A stretch of 64,000 nucleotides of DNA, from NCBI RefSeq assembly GCF_900098745.1, contig NZ_FQTT01000014.1:1-64000 (forward strand), read 5' to 3'. Under the pieces are notes generated by a model, which saw only the letters and a list, made by a program, of their open reading frames with translations, was not told where the DNA came from and did no database searches. The stretch comes from Actinomyces glycerinitolerans. GTDB lineage: Bacteria; Actinomycetota; Actinomycetes; Actinomycetales; Actinomycetaceae. The position numbers and the translations under genes were made by a program. Every line of letters starts with the position of its first letter. Position 1 is the stretch's first letter. Shown in pieces: positions 7,961-17,389 of this stretch.

Positions 7961-9871
7961 TCAGGACTGCACGCCCGCCGGCCCGCCGTAGATGGCGTCG
8001 ATGTCGGCGGCGAAGTGCTTCAGGGCCGCACTGCGGCGTACCTTCAGCGACGGGGTGAGCAGGCCGTTGGCCTCGGTGAAGTCGTCCGTGAGCACCCGGA
8101 TCTTGCGGATCGACTCGGCCCGGGAGACGTGCTTGTTGGCACGGTCCACGGCGCGGTTCAGCGCAGCCAGCACCTGCGGGTGGACGGCGGCCTCGGCCAC
8201 GGTCATGGGCTCCAGATCGTGCGTGCGCAGCCAGGTCGGCAGCATCTCCGCGTCCAGCGTGATCAGGGCGGCCACGAACGGCCGCTGCTCGCCGACCACC
8301 ACCACCTGGCTGATCAGCGGGTGACCGCGCAGGGAGTCCTCCAGCGCAGCCGGAGAGACGTTCTTACCGCCGGCGGTGACGATGACGTCCTTGGCACGCC
8401 CGGTGATGGTCACGTAGCCGTCCCGGTCCAGTGAGCCCAGGTCGCCGGTGCGGAACCAGCCGTCGTCGGTGAATGCGGCGGCCGTCGCCTCAGGGTCGTG
8501 GTGGTAGCCCTGGAACACGGACGGGCCCTTGAGCAGAATCTCGCCCTCGGACGAGATGCGCACCGCCATGGGCGGCAGCGGCGGGCCGACGGTGCCGATC
8601 TTGGACAGCCGCGGCGTGTTCACGGCGATCGGGCCGACCGTCTCGGTCAGCCCGTAGCCCTCCAGCACCGGGATGCCCAGGCCCCGGTAGAAGTGGGCCA
8701 GGCGGGTGGACAGGGGAGCGCCACCGGAGATGATCCAGTCGGCGTTGCCACCCACCAGGGTGCGGATGCGCTGGTAGACCAGCCGGTCGGCCGCGGCGCG
8801 CTGGGCGCGCAGGGCACGGGACGGCCCGGCCGGGGTGTCCTGCGCCTGGGAGTACTCGATCGCTACCTTCGCGGCCCAGCGGAAGATCCTTCGGGCGCCG
8901 CCGCCTCCCGCCTGCGCATCGGCGGAGTTGTAGATCTTCTCCAGCACCCGGGGGACCACCAGCAGGTAGGAGGGACGGAATGAGGCCAGGTCCGACAGCA
9001 GGTTCTTGGTATCGGGCGCGTGTCCCATGATCCCCTCGCCGGAGATCTGGAAGACCTCCAGGAAGCGGGCGAACACGTGTGCCAGCGGCAGGAACAGCAG
9101 CAGCCGCGAACCCCGCCCCATGCCGATCTCCGGCATCCACAGGTGCGCGTTGGAGCACAGGTTGGTGAAATTGCCGTGCGACAGGACCGTGCCCTTGGGC
9201 GAGCCGGTGGTCCCGGAGGTGTACACGATGGTGGCGATGGACTCGGTGGTCAGGGAGTCGGTGCGCGTGCGCACCTGCTCGCGGGACACGTCCCGGCCGG
9301 CCTCGGTGATGGTGTGCAGGGCGCCGGTGTCCAGGGACAGGACCTTCAGGCCGTCCTGGTTCAGCGAGGCCGCGGCCGCCCGCACCAGCTCCGCGGTGGT
9401 GATGGTCTCGGCGATCACCAGGCGGGCGTCGGCGTCGGCCAGCACGTAGGCGATCTGCTCGGCGGAACTGGTCTCGTAGATGGGGACGGGCACGAGCGCC
9501 GCCGTCCAGCAGGCGAAGTCCAGCAGCGTCCACTCGTACCGGGTGCGGGACATGATGGCGACTCGGTCGCCGGGCTCGAGTCCCATACCGATCAGGCCCG
9601 CGGACACCGAGAGCACGTCGTCGTAGAACTCCTGGGCGGTCATGTTGCGCCAGGTCTCGCCGATCTCCTGCTTGCGGGCGATCAGCGGGCGGGCGGCGGA
9701 GCGGCGCACGCGGTCCTGCAGCATGGAGGGGATGGTGGTGTGCTCGTCGATGCGGATGAGTGTGGGCGCCTGCCACTCGAGGGCGTGCCCGGGCCGACCA
9801 CCGGTCGGGGCGGGATCGGAGGAGCTGGCCCCATCTGCTTGGGAGGCGGGTTCCACGGGGGTGGAGGTCAT
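7961..9871 (-). CDS. Long-chain acyl-CoA synthetase (AMP-forming), copy 3
   Basis: 636 aa from the ATG at 9871, chosen because GAGGAAGAAG lies just upstream; a longer frame to 9901 has no ribosome-binding site. Motifs are YTSGTTGSPKG, LEGYGLTETVGP, WFRTGDLGSLDRDG and NGLLTPSLKVRR. It is the first gene of the array in transcription order. Where copies 1 and 2 have [14 protein letters not shown] this copy has [14 protein letters not shown], so it is the most divergent at the hinge. The spacing to copy 2 allows either one transcript or a separate promoter. Confidence 0.92.
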   Translation of the reverse strand: MTSTPVEPASQADGASSSDPAPTGGRPGHALEWQAPTLIRIDEHTTIPSMLQDRVRRSAARPLIARKQEIGETWRNMTAQEFYDDVLSVSAGLIGMGLEPGDRVAIMSRTRYEWTLLDFACWTAALVPVPIYETSSAEQIAYVLADADARLVIAETITTAELVRAAAASLNQDGLKVLSLDTGALHTITEAGRDVSREQVRTRTDSLTTESIATIVYTSGTTGSPKGTVLSHGNFTNLCSNAHLWMPEIGMGRGSRLLLFLPLAHVFARFLEVFQISGEGIMGHAPDTKNLLSDLASFRPSYLLVVPRVLEKIYNSADAQAGGGGARRIFRWAAKVAIEYSQAQDTPAGPSRALRAQRAAADRLVYQRIRTLVGGNADWIISGGAPLSTRLAHFYRGLGIPVLEGYGLTETVGPIAVNTPRLSKIGTVGPPLPPMAVRISSEGEILLKGPSVFQGYHHDPEATAAAFTDDGWFRTGDLGSLDRDGYVTITGRAKDVIVTAGGKNVSPAALEDSLRGHPLISQVVVVGEQRPFVAALITLDAEMLPTWLRTHDLEPMTVAEAAVHPQVLAALNRAVDRANKHVSRAESIRKIRVLTDDFTEANGLLTPSLKVRRSAALKHFAADIDAIYGGPAGVQS

Positions 9872-10011
9872 GGTTTCTTCTTCCTCGAGCCGGGGCGGCA
9901 CAACGACACGGGATGGGGCACGTGCACCCCGGCTTCGGTTATGGATTACTCACCATACCGCCGGCGGGTGCTGGCTGCGTGCATTCGAGTCGTCCCGCGC
10001 CAGGCACGAGT

Positions 10012-10049
10012 GCGCCGTCGGGCCCGGGCGACTCCGGGCCCGACGGCGC
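10012..10049 (-). terminator. Hairpin terminator of valS
   Basis: Arms 10012-10027 and 10034-10049 are perfect 16-bp complements with a 6-nt loop, 5 nt after the valS stop. It lacks a clear U-tract, as is common in high-GC actinobacteria. Confidence 0.7.
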
Positions 10050-10054
10050 TCGGG

Positions 10055-12874
10055 TCAGCGGCGCTTGGCCGGCTTGGCCGGGGGCTCCCCGAGCTCGACC
10101 GCGACCACCTGCACCGGCGCGGCGGCCTCGGCGGCCGGGGCCAGCGTGAGCTCCCCGGTGACCTTGGCGGCCTCCACCAGGTCCGCGCGCACCGTCTCGA
10201 CGGCGGGGGTCGCCGGCGCGGCCACGGCCAGGGTCACCGCCAGGATCGGCGTCTTCTGGCTGGTCTTGGCCTCCGACTTCACCTTGCGCAGGGCCGCCAG
10301 GGCGGCACCGGCGTGGACGACCAGCTCGGCGTCGGCGTCGCCGGCCGCCTCGCGCAGCGGCGCGGCGACGGGCCAGTTGGTCCGGTGCACGGAGCCGGTG
10401 CGGTACCAGCTCCACACCTCCTCGGTCGCGAAGGGCAGGAACGGGGCGAACAGGCGCACGAAGGTGTCCACGGCGATGGCCAGGGTGGTGCGGGCGCTGC
10501 GTACCGCGGCCGGGTCGTGGGAGCCGTCGAAGTCGTTGGCACGGTCCTTGACCAGCTCGATGTAGTCGTCGCAGAAGGTCCAGAACAGCGACTCGGTGGC
10601 CTCCAGGGCGCGGGAGTGCTCGAAGCCCTCGAAGGCGGTGGTGGCCGCGTCGACCACATCGGCCAGCGCCGCCAGCAGCGCCCGGTCGATGGGCTCGGTC
10701 ACCTCGGCCGCGTTCAGGCTCGGGGCGGGGGCGGCCGCCTTGGTGGCCGCGTCGGCGTCCCACGGGATGCCCATGGACAGGGCGAACTTGGAGGCGTTGA
10801 GCAGCTTGATGGCCAGGCGGCGGCCGATCTTGATCTGCGTCTCCTCGAAGGCGGCGTCCAGGCCCAGCCGGGCTGAGGCCGCCCAGTAGCGCACGGCGTC
10901 GGAGCCGTACTGCTCCAGCAGTCCCATGGGGGTGACCACATTGCCCTTGGACTTGGACATCTTCTTGTGGTCGGAGTCCAGGATCCAGCCCGACAGCCCC
11001 GCGTTCGCCCACGGCAGGGCGCCGAACTCCAGGTTCGCGCGCACCACGGAGGTGAACAGCCAGGTGCGGATGATGTCCTGTCCCTGCGGGCGCAGGTCCA
11101 TGGGGTAGACGCGACCGAACAGGTCCTCGTCGGTGAGCCAGCCGGAGGCCAGCTGCGGGGACAGGGAGGAGGTGGCCCAGGTGTCCATAATGTCCAGTTC
11201 GCCGACGAAGCCGCCGGGCTTGCCGCGCTGGTCCTCGGTGTAGCCGGCGGGCACGTCACTGGAGGGGTCCACCGGCAGGGCGGACTCCTCGGGGGTGATG
11301 ACGGCGTCGTAGTCGACCTCGCCGTCCTCGCACACCCGGTACCACAGCGGGAAGGGCACGCCGAAGAAGCGCTGACGGGAGATCAGCCAGTCGTTGTTGA
11401 GGCCCCCCACCCAGTTCTCGTAACGCACCCGCATGAAGTCGGGATAGAAGTTCAGTTCCTTCCCGCGCTCAAGCAGCTCGTCGGCCAGGTTCTTCCCGGA
11501 GGCGGGGTTGGTCCACGCCTTGCCGCCGTTGCGGATGTACCACTGGCGGGAGGTGACGATCTCCAGTGGCTTGTCGCCCTTCTCGAAGAAGTTGGTCTGG
11601 CGCACCGTCTTGGTGGGCTCGCCACGCATCTCGCCGGAGGCGGTCAGCGCCTCCACCATCACCTGGCGGGCCGAGTAGGTGGTCTTGCCCGCCATGTCCG
11701 CGTAGGCCCGGCGGCCGGCGTCGGTGGTGATCCAGTCCGGGGTCTCGGTCTCGATGCGTCCGTCCTTGCGCAGGATGGCCCGCAGCGGCAGGTTCAGGTC
11801 CCGCCACCAGTCGATGTCGGTGGTGTCGCCGAAGGTACAGCACATGGCGATGCCGGCGCCCTTGTCCATCTCCGCCTCGGGGTGCGGCAGCACGGGAACC
11901 TCCACCCCGAATACGGGGGAGGCCACGGTGGTGCCGAACAGCGGCTGGTAGCGCTCGTCGTCGGGGTGGGCGACCAGGGCCACGCAGGCGGCCAGCAGCT
12001 CCGGCCGGGTGGTTTCGATGCACACGTCGGCGGTGCCGTTCGGGCCGGTCTCGATGGGGGCGCCGGCCGCGGCGGCGGTGGCTGCGGCCTGGGGGTCGAC
12101 GACGTGGAAGGCCAGGCGGTGGTAGAAGCCCGGGTATTCGCGCGACTCGATCTCCGCCTGGGCGACGGCGGTGCCGAAGGTGACGTCCCACAGGCCCGGC
12201 GCCTGCGCCTGGTAGGCCTCGCCACGGGCCAGGTTGCGCAGGAAGGCGGTCTGTGCGACCTTGCGGGCGCGCTTCCCAATGGTCTGGTAGTTCTGCTTCC
12301 AATCCACGCTCAGCCCCAGGTGACGCCACAGGGCCTCGAACTGCGCCTCATCCAGGGCGGTCAGGCGCTCGCACAGCTCCACGAAGTTGCGCCGCGAGAT
12401 CGGCACCTGGTCGCGGGCCTTGATGGACTTGCCCTCGCCGCCGGTGTGCGGGGGAACGAAGTCGGGGTCGTAGGGCAGGGAGGGGTCGCAGCGCACCCCG
12501 AAGTAGTTCTGTACGCGCCGCTCGGTGGGCAGGCCGTTGTCGTCCCAGCCCATGGGGTAGAAGACGGCCTTACCGCGCATGCGCTGGAAGCGGGCCAGCG
12601 TGTCGGTGTGGGTGTAGGAGAACACGTGCCCCACGTGCAGGGATCCGGAGACGGTGGGCGGGGGAGTGTCGATGGAGAAGACCTCATGGCGCTGCGCGCT
12701 GCGATCGAAGGCGTAGATGCCGTCCTGCTCCCAGCGCTCCTTCCAGGTCTCCTCCAGCCCGTCGGCGTTGACCCTTTCGGGCACGTTGGGGGAGTGGAGC
12801 TCGGAGGGCAGGAAGCGGTCCCCGGCCGGGGCGGCGGGCGTGGGCGCAGCGGATTCGGCGGCTGACTCAGACAT
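10055..12874 (-). CDS. valS: Valyl-tRNA synthetase
   Basis: 939 aa, class I synthetase charging tRNA-Val. The HIGH motif appears as HVGH (about 80-83, in SGSLHVGHVFSY) and the KMSKS loop as KKMSKSKGNVV. The editing domain and C-terminal anticodon-binding region are present. It has DDNGLPTERRVQN and lacks the DHAGIATQ segment of the E. coli and M. tuberculosis type, so it belongs to a second ValRS lineage (from memory found in some other actinobacteria). The start is the ATG at 12874 (MSESAAES); a longer frame to 12919 is unlikely because it adds a non-conserved tail. Followed by a strong hairpin. Confidence 0.95.
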   Translation of the reverse strand: MSESAAESAAPTPAAPAGDRFLPSELHSPNVPERVNADGLEETWKERWEQDGIYAFDRSAQRHEVFSIDTPPPTVSGSLHVGHVFSYTHTDTLARFQRMRGKAVFYPMGWDDNGLPTERRVQNYFGVRCDPSLPYDPDFVPPHTGGEGKSIKARDQVPISRRNFVELCERLTALDEAQFEALWRHLGLSVDWKQNYQTIGKRARKVAQTAFLRNLARGEAYQAQAPGLWDVTFGTAVAQAEIESREYPGFYHRLAFHVVDPQAAATAAAAGAPIETGPNGTADVCIETTRPELLAACVALVAHPDDERYQPLFGTTVASPVFGVEVPVLPHPEAEMDKGAGIAMCCTFGDTTDIDWWRDLNLPLRAILRKDGRIETETPDWITTDAGRRAYADMAGKTTYSARQVMVEALTASGEMRGEPTKTVRQTNFFEKGDKPLEIVTSRQWYIRNGGKAWTNPASGKNLADELLERGKELNFYPDFMRVRYENWVGGLNNDWLISRQRFFGVPFPLWYRVCEDGEVDYDAVITPEESALPVDPSSDVPAGYTEDQRGKPGGFVGELDIMDTWATSSLSPQLASGWLTDEDLFGRVYPMDLRPQGQDIIRTWLFTSVVRANLEFGALPWANAGLSGWILDSDHKKMSKSKGNVVTPMGLLEQYGSDAVRYWAASARLGLDAAFEETQIKIGRRLAIKLLNASKFALSMGIPWDADAATKAAAPAPSLNAAEVTEPIDRALLAALADVVDAATTAFEGFEHSRALEATESLFWTFCDDYIELVKDRANDFDGSHDPAAVRSARTTLAIAVDTFVRLFAPFLPFATEEVWSWYRTGSVHRTNWPVAAPLREAAGDADAELVVHAGAALAALRKVKSEAKTSQKTPILAVTLAVAAPATPAVETVRADLVEAAKVTGELTLAPAAEAAAPVQVVAVELGEPPAKPAKRR

Positions 12875-13118
12875 GTGCCCGATTCTGTCACGGCCGGGCG
12901 GGCCCGCCTGCGCCAGCACCCGCGCAGGCCATGTGAGGTGGGCAACCGGCCCGGCGTTCCATTGCGAGCCGGACGCAACCGCGGCTCAGGTGGGCGACGG
13001 CGGCCGCCCCTGGGCGCTGTGGGGGCATCGGCAATGGCAGGATGTGCCTCCGGATTACAAGGCGCATGCGAGCCTTCGACTGAGAGGCCGGAACCAGGTG
13101 GGTGGGCAGCAAGAACGG
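12875..13118. other. Divergent intergenic region between valS and a hypothetical gene
   Basis: About 240 bp that should hold the valS promoter on the minus strand and any promoter of the rightward hypothetical gene. No clear boxes or repeats were recognised. Confidence 0.35.
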
Positions 13119-13709
13119 ATGGATATGGAGCAGGCGGGCAGTTCCCGAGCCGGGGGGAGCCCTACTTTCAATGTGCTGTGGCCGGGCGGCGAGACCGCCG
13201 CTGCGAGTGTGCGCACCACCGTGCTGGAGGCGGCGGCGCTGCTGCGCCGCCTGGGCGTTGACGTGCGCATGCGCATGCCGCGGCCGGGCACGCCGCAAGC
13301 GGAGGCGGGCCACCGCTGGGCCGATACGGTGCTGCTCGTCGACGACGCCCACGACCCGGCGGCCCTGCTGGCGCGGCTTGACGCCGTGGCGGCTGCGGCC
13401 GAGCACGTCTTCGTGTACGTGACGGGGCGTGGCCGAACACCGGCCGGCCCGTTGCCGGCGTCGTCGGCGCAGGTAGTGGTGCTGAACTCCCCGGATGAGG
13501 CCGCGCTGGCCGCGGCGTGGCTGCCGCTGGCCGAGCGGGGCGCCTCGGCCGAGGCGACGGAATCGGCCGCCGCGGGTGGCGTGGAGCGGTCGCGCCGGCT
13601 ATTCCGCCCGATCTCGGCGAGGAGCGGGACGAGTGGCGAGGACGAAGGCCACGACCAACCCGGCGATAACGCCGACGACCACGCCGACGGCCGCGTAACG
13701 CAGCAGTGA
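13119..13709 (+). CDS. Hypothetical protein beside the polysaccharide locus
   Basis: 196 aa if started at MDMEQAG (13119). Codons are strongly GC-ending up to about 13600, as expected of a real gene. The protein opens FNVLWPGGETAA, has helical AALLRRLGVDVRMRM, a strand TVLLVDDAHD, then HVFVYVTGRG and VVVLNSPDEAAL. This alternating pattern recalls a Rossmann-like half of a glycosyltransferase-type fold, but I recognise no family. The last 37 codons overlap, tail to tail, the minus-strand Wzz gene, and that Asp/His-rich end looks non-native. It may be a truncated gene that now reads into its neighbour. The Shine-Dalgarno is weak. Confidence 0.45.
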   Translation: MDMEQAGSSRAGGSPTFNVLWPGGETAAASVRTTVLEAAALLRRLGVDVRMRMPRPGTPQAEAGHRWADTVLLVDDAHDPAALLARLDAVAAAAEHVFVYVTGRGRTPAGPLPASSAQVVVLNSPDEAALAAAWLPLAERGASAEATESAAAGGVERSRRLFRPISARSGTSGEDEGHDQPGDNADDHADGRVTQQ

Positions 13710-14210
13710 GGGCGTCTGCGTGACCGCGCCGACCTGCGCCGAGCTCAGCAGGGCGAGGCTGACCGGGTAGTCGTCACCGGCCAACGCCCCCAGGTCGTCG
13801 GAGGCGTGGGCGACGACGGCGTCCGCAACCGCGATCGCGTCCTCGCGCGAGGGCGCCGACACCTGAATTTCAATGGCGGGGGAGTCCGTTACCCGCGTCG
13901 CGGAGACCCAGGAGGCCACCTCGGTCGGGGACTGGCTCAGGCCCAGCTCGTCGATCACCTCCTGGGCCACCGCCGGGGAGGTGATCACCGGCAGGAAGCC
14001 GTCGGTGGCGGAGTCGGCGACGGTGGAGGCGTAGGAGTAGCCGGTCATCCCCTCCTCCGGGTCCACCTCCACCTGTACATAGGCCATCGAGCCGGCGGTG
14101 TAGGTGGGGTCGGTGGTCGCGGCGACCGCGGCCCCGGCCCCGCCGCCGACGATGCCCAGGACGATGATCCAGACCAGGCCACGGCGCACAAGCGTCATAA
14201 GTTCCTGCAT
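13599..14210 (-). CDS. Wzz-like chain-length determinant (no kinase domain)
   Basis: 203 aa. Two membrane helices (about 10-30 and the last 25 residues before RPAPRRDRAE) flank an outer region of about 130 residues, the layout of polysaccharide co-polymerases. The outer part has PTYTAGSMAYVQV after helix 1, as in Wzz/CapA proteins. It probably sets polymer length for locus A. The ATG at 14210 is preferred over the TTG at 14219 because AAGGA is then about 10 nt upstream. It is the last gene of the minus-strand group after the aminotransferase. No partner tyrosine kinase is encoded in locus A. Confidence 0.75.
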   Translation of the reverse strand: MQELMTLVRRGLVWIIVLGIVGGGAGAAVAATTDPTYTAGSMAYVQVEVDPEEGMTGYSYASTVADSATDGFLPVITSPAVAQEVIDELGLSQSPTEVASWVSATRVTDSPAIEIQVSAPSREDAIAVADAVVAHASDDLGALAGDDYPVSLALLSSAQVGAVTQTPSLLRYAAVGVVVGVIAGLVVAFVLATRPAPRRDRAE

Positions 14211-14255
14211 TGTTTTCAAATCCTTCCCGTTTTCGGCAGGTAGGTCGGGCGGGTG

Positions 14256-15479
14256 TCAGGCGGCGGAGGCAGCGCTGCCCGCGGAGTTGTGAGAGATGTG
14301 CCGCAGCGAGCCGGCCAGCGCCGCGCACACCCGATCCACATCCGCGTCACTGAGTGCGAGGTGCAGCGGCAGGGTCAGCTCCCGGGTGTAGAAGGCGTAG
14401 GCGTGCGGGAAGTCGGCGATGTCGAAGCCGAGATCGCGGTAGGCGGTCAGCAGTGGCAGCGGCTTGTAATGCACGTTCGCCGACACTCCCGCCGCGTACA
14501 GGTCCTGAATGACCCGGTTGCGTTCGGTGACCCCGGGCACCGGCAGCGTGGCGATCGCCAAGTGGCCGGATGAGGCCACGCCGTCGCCGCCGTGCTCCAG
14601 CAGCTGCACGCCGGTGTCGGCCAGGCCCTGCGCGTAGTGGGCCAGTAGCTCGCGGCGCCGCTGCAGGGTCTGCTCATAGCGTCCCAGCTGGGACAGTCCC
14701 AGTGCGGCCAGCGTGTCCGGCAGGTTGCACTTGTAGGCGGGGGCGATCACGTCGTACTCCCAGGAGGCACCGCGGGACTTGGCCAGGGCGTCCTTGGTCT
14801 GCCCGTGCAGCGAGTAGGTGCGCACCCAGCGGGCCAGCTCCTCGCGGTCGGTGGGCAGGTCGGCGCGCCAGGTCAGGGCCCCGCCCTCCGCCGTCGTGAG
14901 GTTCTTTACGGCGTGGAAGGAGAAGGCGGTCAGGTCCGCCAGGGAGCCCGCGGGCGTCCCCTCCAGCGAGGCACCCAGCGAGTGCGCCGAGTCGGAGATG
15001 ATGACCGGCCGTCCCAGGGCGGCCCCCAGTCCGGTGTCGATCCGGCCCCGCCCGGCCAGGAGCGTGGCCAGGGGACGCGAGTCGAAGGGGATGCCGGCCA
15101 GGTCGACGGTGATCACCGCGCGCGTGCGGTCGGTGACCGCGGCGGCGATGCGTTCCACGCTGGGGAAGGGGGAGCCGGGCTCGGAGTCGACCATGACGAT
15201 CCGGGCGCCGACGTGGTCGATCACGGAGGCCGACGCCGTGTACGTGTAGGCCGGCACGACCACCTCGTCGCCCGGGCCGGCGCCCGCGGCGCGCAGCGCC
15301 AATTCCAGGGCGGCGGTGGCGGAGCTGAGCGCGACCGCGCCGGAGGTGCCGGCCCACTGGGCCAGCTGCTCCTCGAAGCGGCGGCCGACGGGCCCGGAGG
15401 TGATCCAGCCCGAGCGCAGCACCTCCACCACCGCGTTGATGTCGTCCTCGGTCAAGGTGGGCGGGGAGAAGGGAATCAT
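14256..15479 (-). CDS. DegT/DnrJ/EryC1/StrS-family sugar aminotransferase
   Basis: 407 aa, normal for the family. PLP enzyme that transaminates a 4-keto nucleotide sugar. The Schiff-base lysine sits in FSFHAVKNLTTAEGG, with the upstream SDSAHSLGAS motif and the early GPVGRRFEEQLA and SSATAALELAL segments. Its start overlaps the stop of the 4,6-dehydratase by 4 bp (ATGA). Together they should convert UDP-GlcNAc to a UDP-4-amino-4,6-dideoxy sugar, as PglF/PglE or WbpM-type pairs do. No N-acetyltransferase follows in locus A, so the amino sugar may stay free or be modified elsewhere. Confidence 0.9.
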   Translation of the reverse strand: MIPFSPPTLTEDDINAVVEVLRSGWITSGPVGRRFEEQLAQWAGTSGAVALSSATAALELALRAAGAGPGDEVVVPAYTYTASASVIDHVGARIVMVDSEPGSPFPSVERIAAAVTDRTRAVITVDLAGIPFDSRPLATLLAGRGRIDTGLGAALGRPVIISDSAHSLGASLEGTPAGSLADLTAFSFHAVKNLTTAEGGALTWRADLPTDREELARWVRTYSLHGQTKDALAKSRGASWEYDVIAPAYKCNLPDTLAALGLSQLGRYEQTLQRRRELLAHYAQGLADTGVQLLEHGGDGVASSGHLAIATLPVPGVTERNRVIQDLYAAGVSANVHYKPLPLLTAYRDLGFDIADFPHAYAFYTRELTLPLHLALSDADVDRVCAALAGSLRHISHNSAGSAASAA

Positions 15480-17389
15480 CGCAGGGCCTCCGCGGAGTCA
15501 GGAACCGGTAGGGCGGTGTCGGTGGGATCGGCGGTGGAGCCGGCGGCGACTCCGGGGGCCGGGCCGGCGGGGACGCCGTCGGGCCGGACCTGCGCGGCCC
15601 CCGCCAGCGGGTCCTCACCCACCGCCCAGGCGTGCAACTCCTCCACCTGCGGCGTCGGCTGCGGCTGTACGCGCACGTGACTCACCAGCGGATGGAAGGG
15701 GCGCTCACCGTGCTCGGAGTGCGCGACCAGGTCCTCCGACAGCTTCTCGCCGGGGCGCAGCCCGGTGTACTCAATCGGGATGTCCTTGCCGGACTGGGCG
15801 ATCAGCCGGCGGGCGACGTCGACGATCTTCACCGGCTCGCCCATGTCCAGCACCATGGTGTCGCCGGGGCGGCCGAAGGAACCGGCCTGGAGCACCAGCT
15901 GGCAGGCCTCGGGGATGGTCATGAAGAAGCGCTCCACGTCCGGGTGAGTGACCGTGACCGGTCCGCCCTCCTCGATCTGCCGCTTGAAGGTCCACAGCAT
16001 GGAGCCGCGTGAGCCCAGCACGTTCCCGAAGCGCACCGAGACGAAGCGCCGACCGCAGTCCAGGGCGGTCGCCGTCGTCATGCGTTCGGCGGCCAGCTTG
16101 GTGCGGCCCAGCACGGAGGTGGGATCGGCCGCCTTGTCGGTGGAGATGTTGACCAGCGTCTGCACCTCGTAGCGTCGGGCCAGCTCGATCACGTTGCGCG
16201 ATCCCAACGCATTGGTCTTCCAACCCTCCTCCGGGTACATCTCCAGCATCGGCAGGTGCTTGAGCGCCGCCGCGTGGAAGACCACCTGCGGGCGGTGCTC
16301 GGCGAAGACCGCCTCCAGGGCCGCCCGGTCGCGGATGTCGCACAGCACCATGTCGCGGGTGTCCAGCAGGCCCTTGCCGTAGATGTCCAGCTGTACGGCG
16401 TGCAGGGCGGACTCGTCCCGGTCCAGCAGCACCAGCTCCTTGGGGCCGAAACGGTGGATCTGCCGGGCGAGCTCGGAGCCGATCGAGCCGCCGGCTCCGG
16501 TGACCAGCACGGTGTGGCCGGAGAGGTAGCCGGCGATCTGGGAGACATCGGTGTGAATCTCACGGCGGCCGAGCACCTCGGCCAGGTCGATCTCACGGAT
16601 ATCGGAGATCTGCAGGGCGCGGTGGGCCAGCTGGCGTACCGGCACGATCGTCATCACTCGAATGCCGTGCTCCGCGCAGCCGGTGGTCACCGTCTTGAGC
16701 CGGTCGGCGGGGAAGTCGGCGACGGCGATCACCACCGTGGAGGCGGACAACTCGGCGCAAACGTCGATCAGATCGTCTACGCCGCCGCGCACGGGCACGC
16801 CCAGGATCCGCAGGTTGCGTTTGGCGGGGTCGTCGTCGACCAGGCCGACCGGGGTGAAGGGGGAGGCGGCGTCGAACTTGGTCAGGTGGATGATCTGCTG
16901 GCCCACCCGGCCGGCGCCGACGACGACGATGCGGTCCTGGCCGCGGGCGACGCGCTGGTAGTACTGGGAGGCCCGGTAGGTGTTTACCAGCCGTGCCGCG
17001 AAGCGGGCCGTGAGCGCGGCCAGGAGCGCCAGTGCGAAGACGGCGGCGAGGGTGAGTGCACGCAGAGGCGTGTCGGTGATCAGCCCCCAGATCGCCGCCA
17101 CCCCGAACATGACCAGGGCGGATACGCCGAACTGGGTGACGACGGCGGTGACCTCGTCGAAGGAACCGGCCGGGTAACGTCGGCGGTAAGTCAGCAGCCA
17201 CAAGTAGCCCAGGCACAGGCTGACGACTGCGGCGACGGCGGCGCAGGCCAGCACGCTCAGGGCGGCGGGGGAGGCGAAGGCGTCCCCGTGCAGCCGGCAG
17301 GGCACGAACGCGGCGAGCAGCCAGAACAGGGTGTCTAGTATGGGCAGGAGCAGTGTTTGTCGATCAGGGGCGGAAGTGCTTGGTCGCAT
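15476..17389 (-). CDS. Membrane UDP-sugar 4,6-dehydratase (CapD/FlaA1/PglF family)
   Basis: 637 aa. About four N-terminal membrane helices (residues 10-110) precede a nucleotide-binding region (RIVVVGAGRVGQQI) and an SDR domain with VTGAGGSIGSELA. The catalytic segment reads NISTDKAADPTSVLG, the CapD-type variant. The Lys in TDKAADP and the downstream RTKLAAE are kept. It probably makes UDP-4-keto-6-deoxy-GlcNAc for the overlapping aminotransferase. A C-terminal tail of about 40 Pro/Ala residues (VAAGSTADPTDT) looks disordered. It is first in its operon and diverges from the flippase gene. No clear Shine-Dalgarno. Confidence 0.9.
   Translation of the reverse strand: MRPSTSAPDRQTLLLPILDTLFWLLAAFVPCRLHGDAFASPAALSVLACAAVAAVVSLCLGYLWLLTYRRRYPAGSFDEVTAVVTQFGVSALVMFGVAAIWGLITDTPLRALTLAAVFALALLAALTARFAARLVNTYRASQYYQRVARGQDRIVVVGAGRVGQQIIHLTKFDAASPFTPVGLVDDDPAKRNLRILGVPVRGGVDDLIDVCAELSASTVVIAVADFPADRLKTVTTGCAEHGIRVMTIVPVRQLAHRALQISDIREIDLAEVLGRREIHTDVSQIAGYLSGHTVLVTGAGGSIGSELARQIHRFGPKELVLLDRDESALHAVQLDIYGKGLLDTRDMVLCDIRDRAALEAVFAEHRPQVVFHAAALKHLPMLEMYPEEGWKTNALGSRNVIELARRYEVQTLVNISTDKAADPTSVLGRTKLAAERMTTATALDCGRRFVSVRFGNVLGSRGSMLWTFKRQIEEGGPVTVTHPDVERFFMTIPEACQLVLQAGSFGRPGDTMVLDMGEPVKIVDVARRLIAQSGKDIPIEYTGLRPGEKLSEDLVAHSEHGERPFHPLVSHVRVQPQPTPQVEELHAWAVGEDPLAGAAQVRPDGVPAGPAPGVAAGSTADPTDTALPVPDSAEALR

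Noticed and set aside
10967-12865. 632-codon frame antisense to valS
   Set aside because: Same reason; no recognisable domain and no start signals.
12717-13118. N-terminal extension of the hypothetical gene at 13119 back to 12717
   Set aside because: It would overlap the well-conserved start of valS on the opposite strand.
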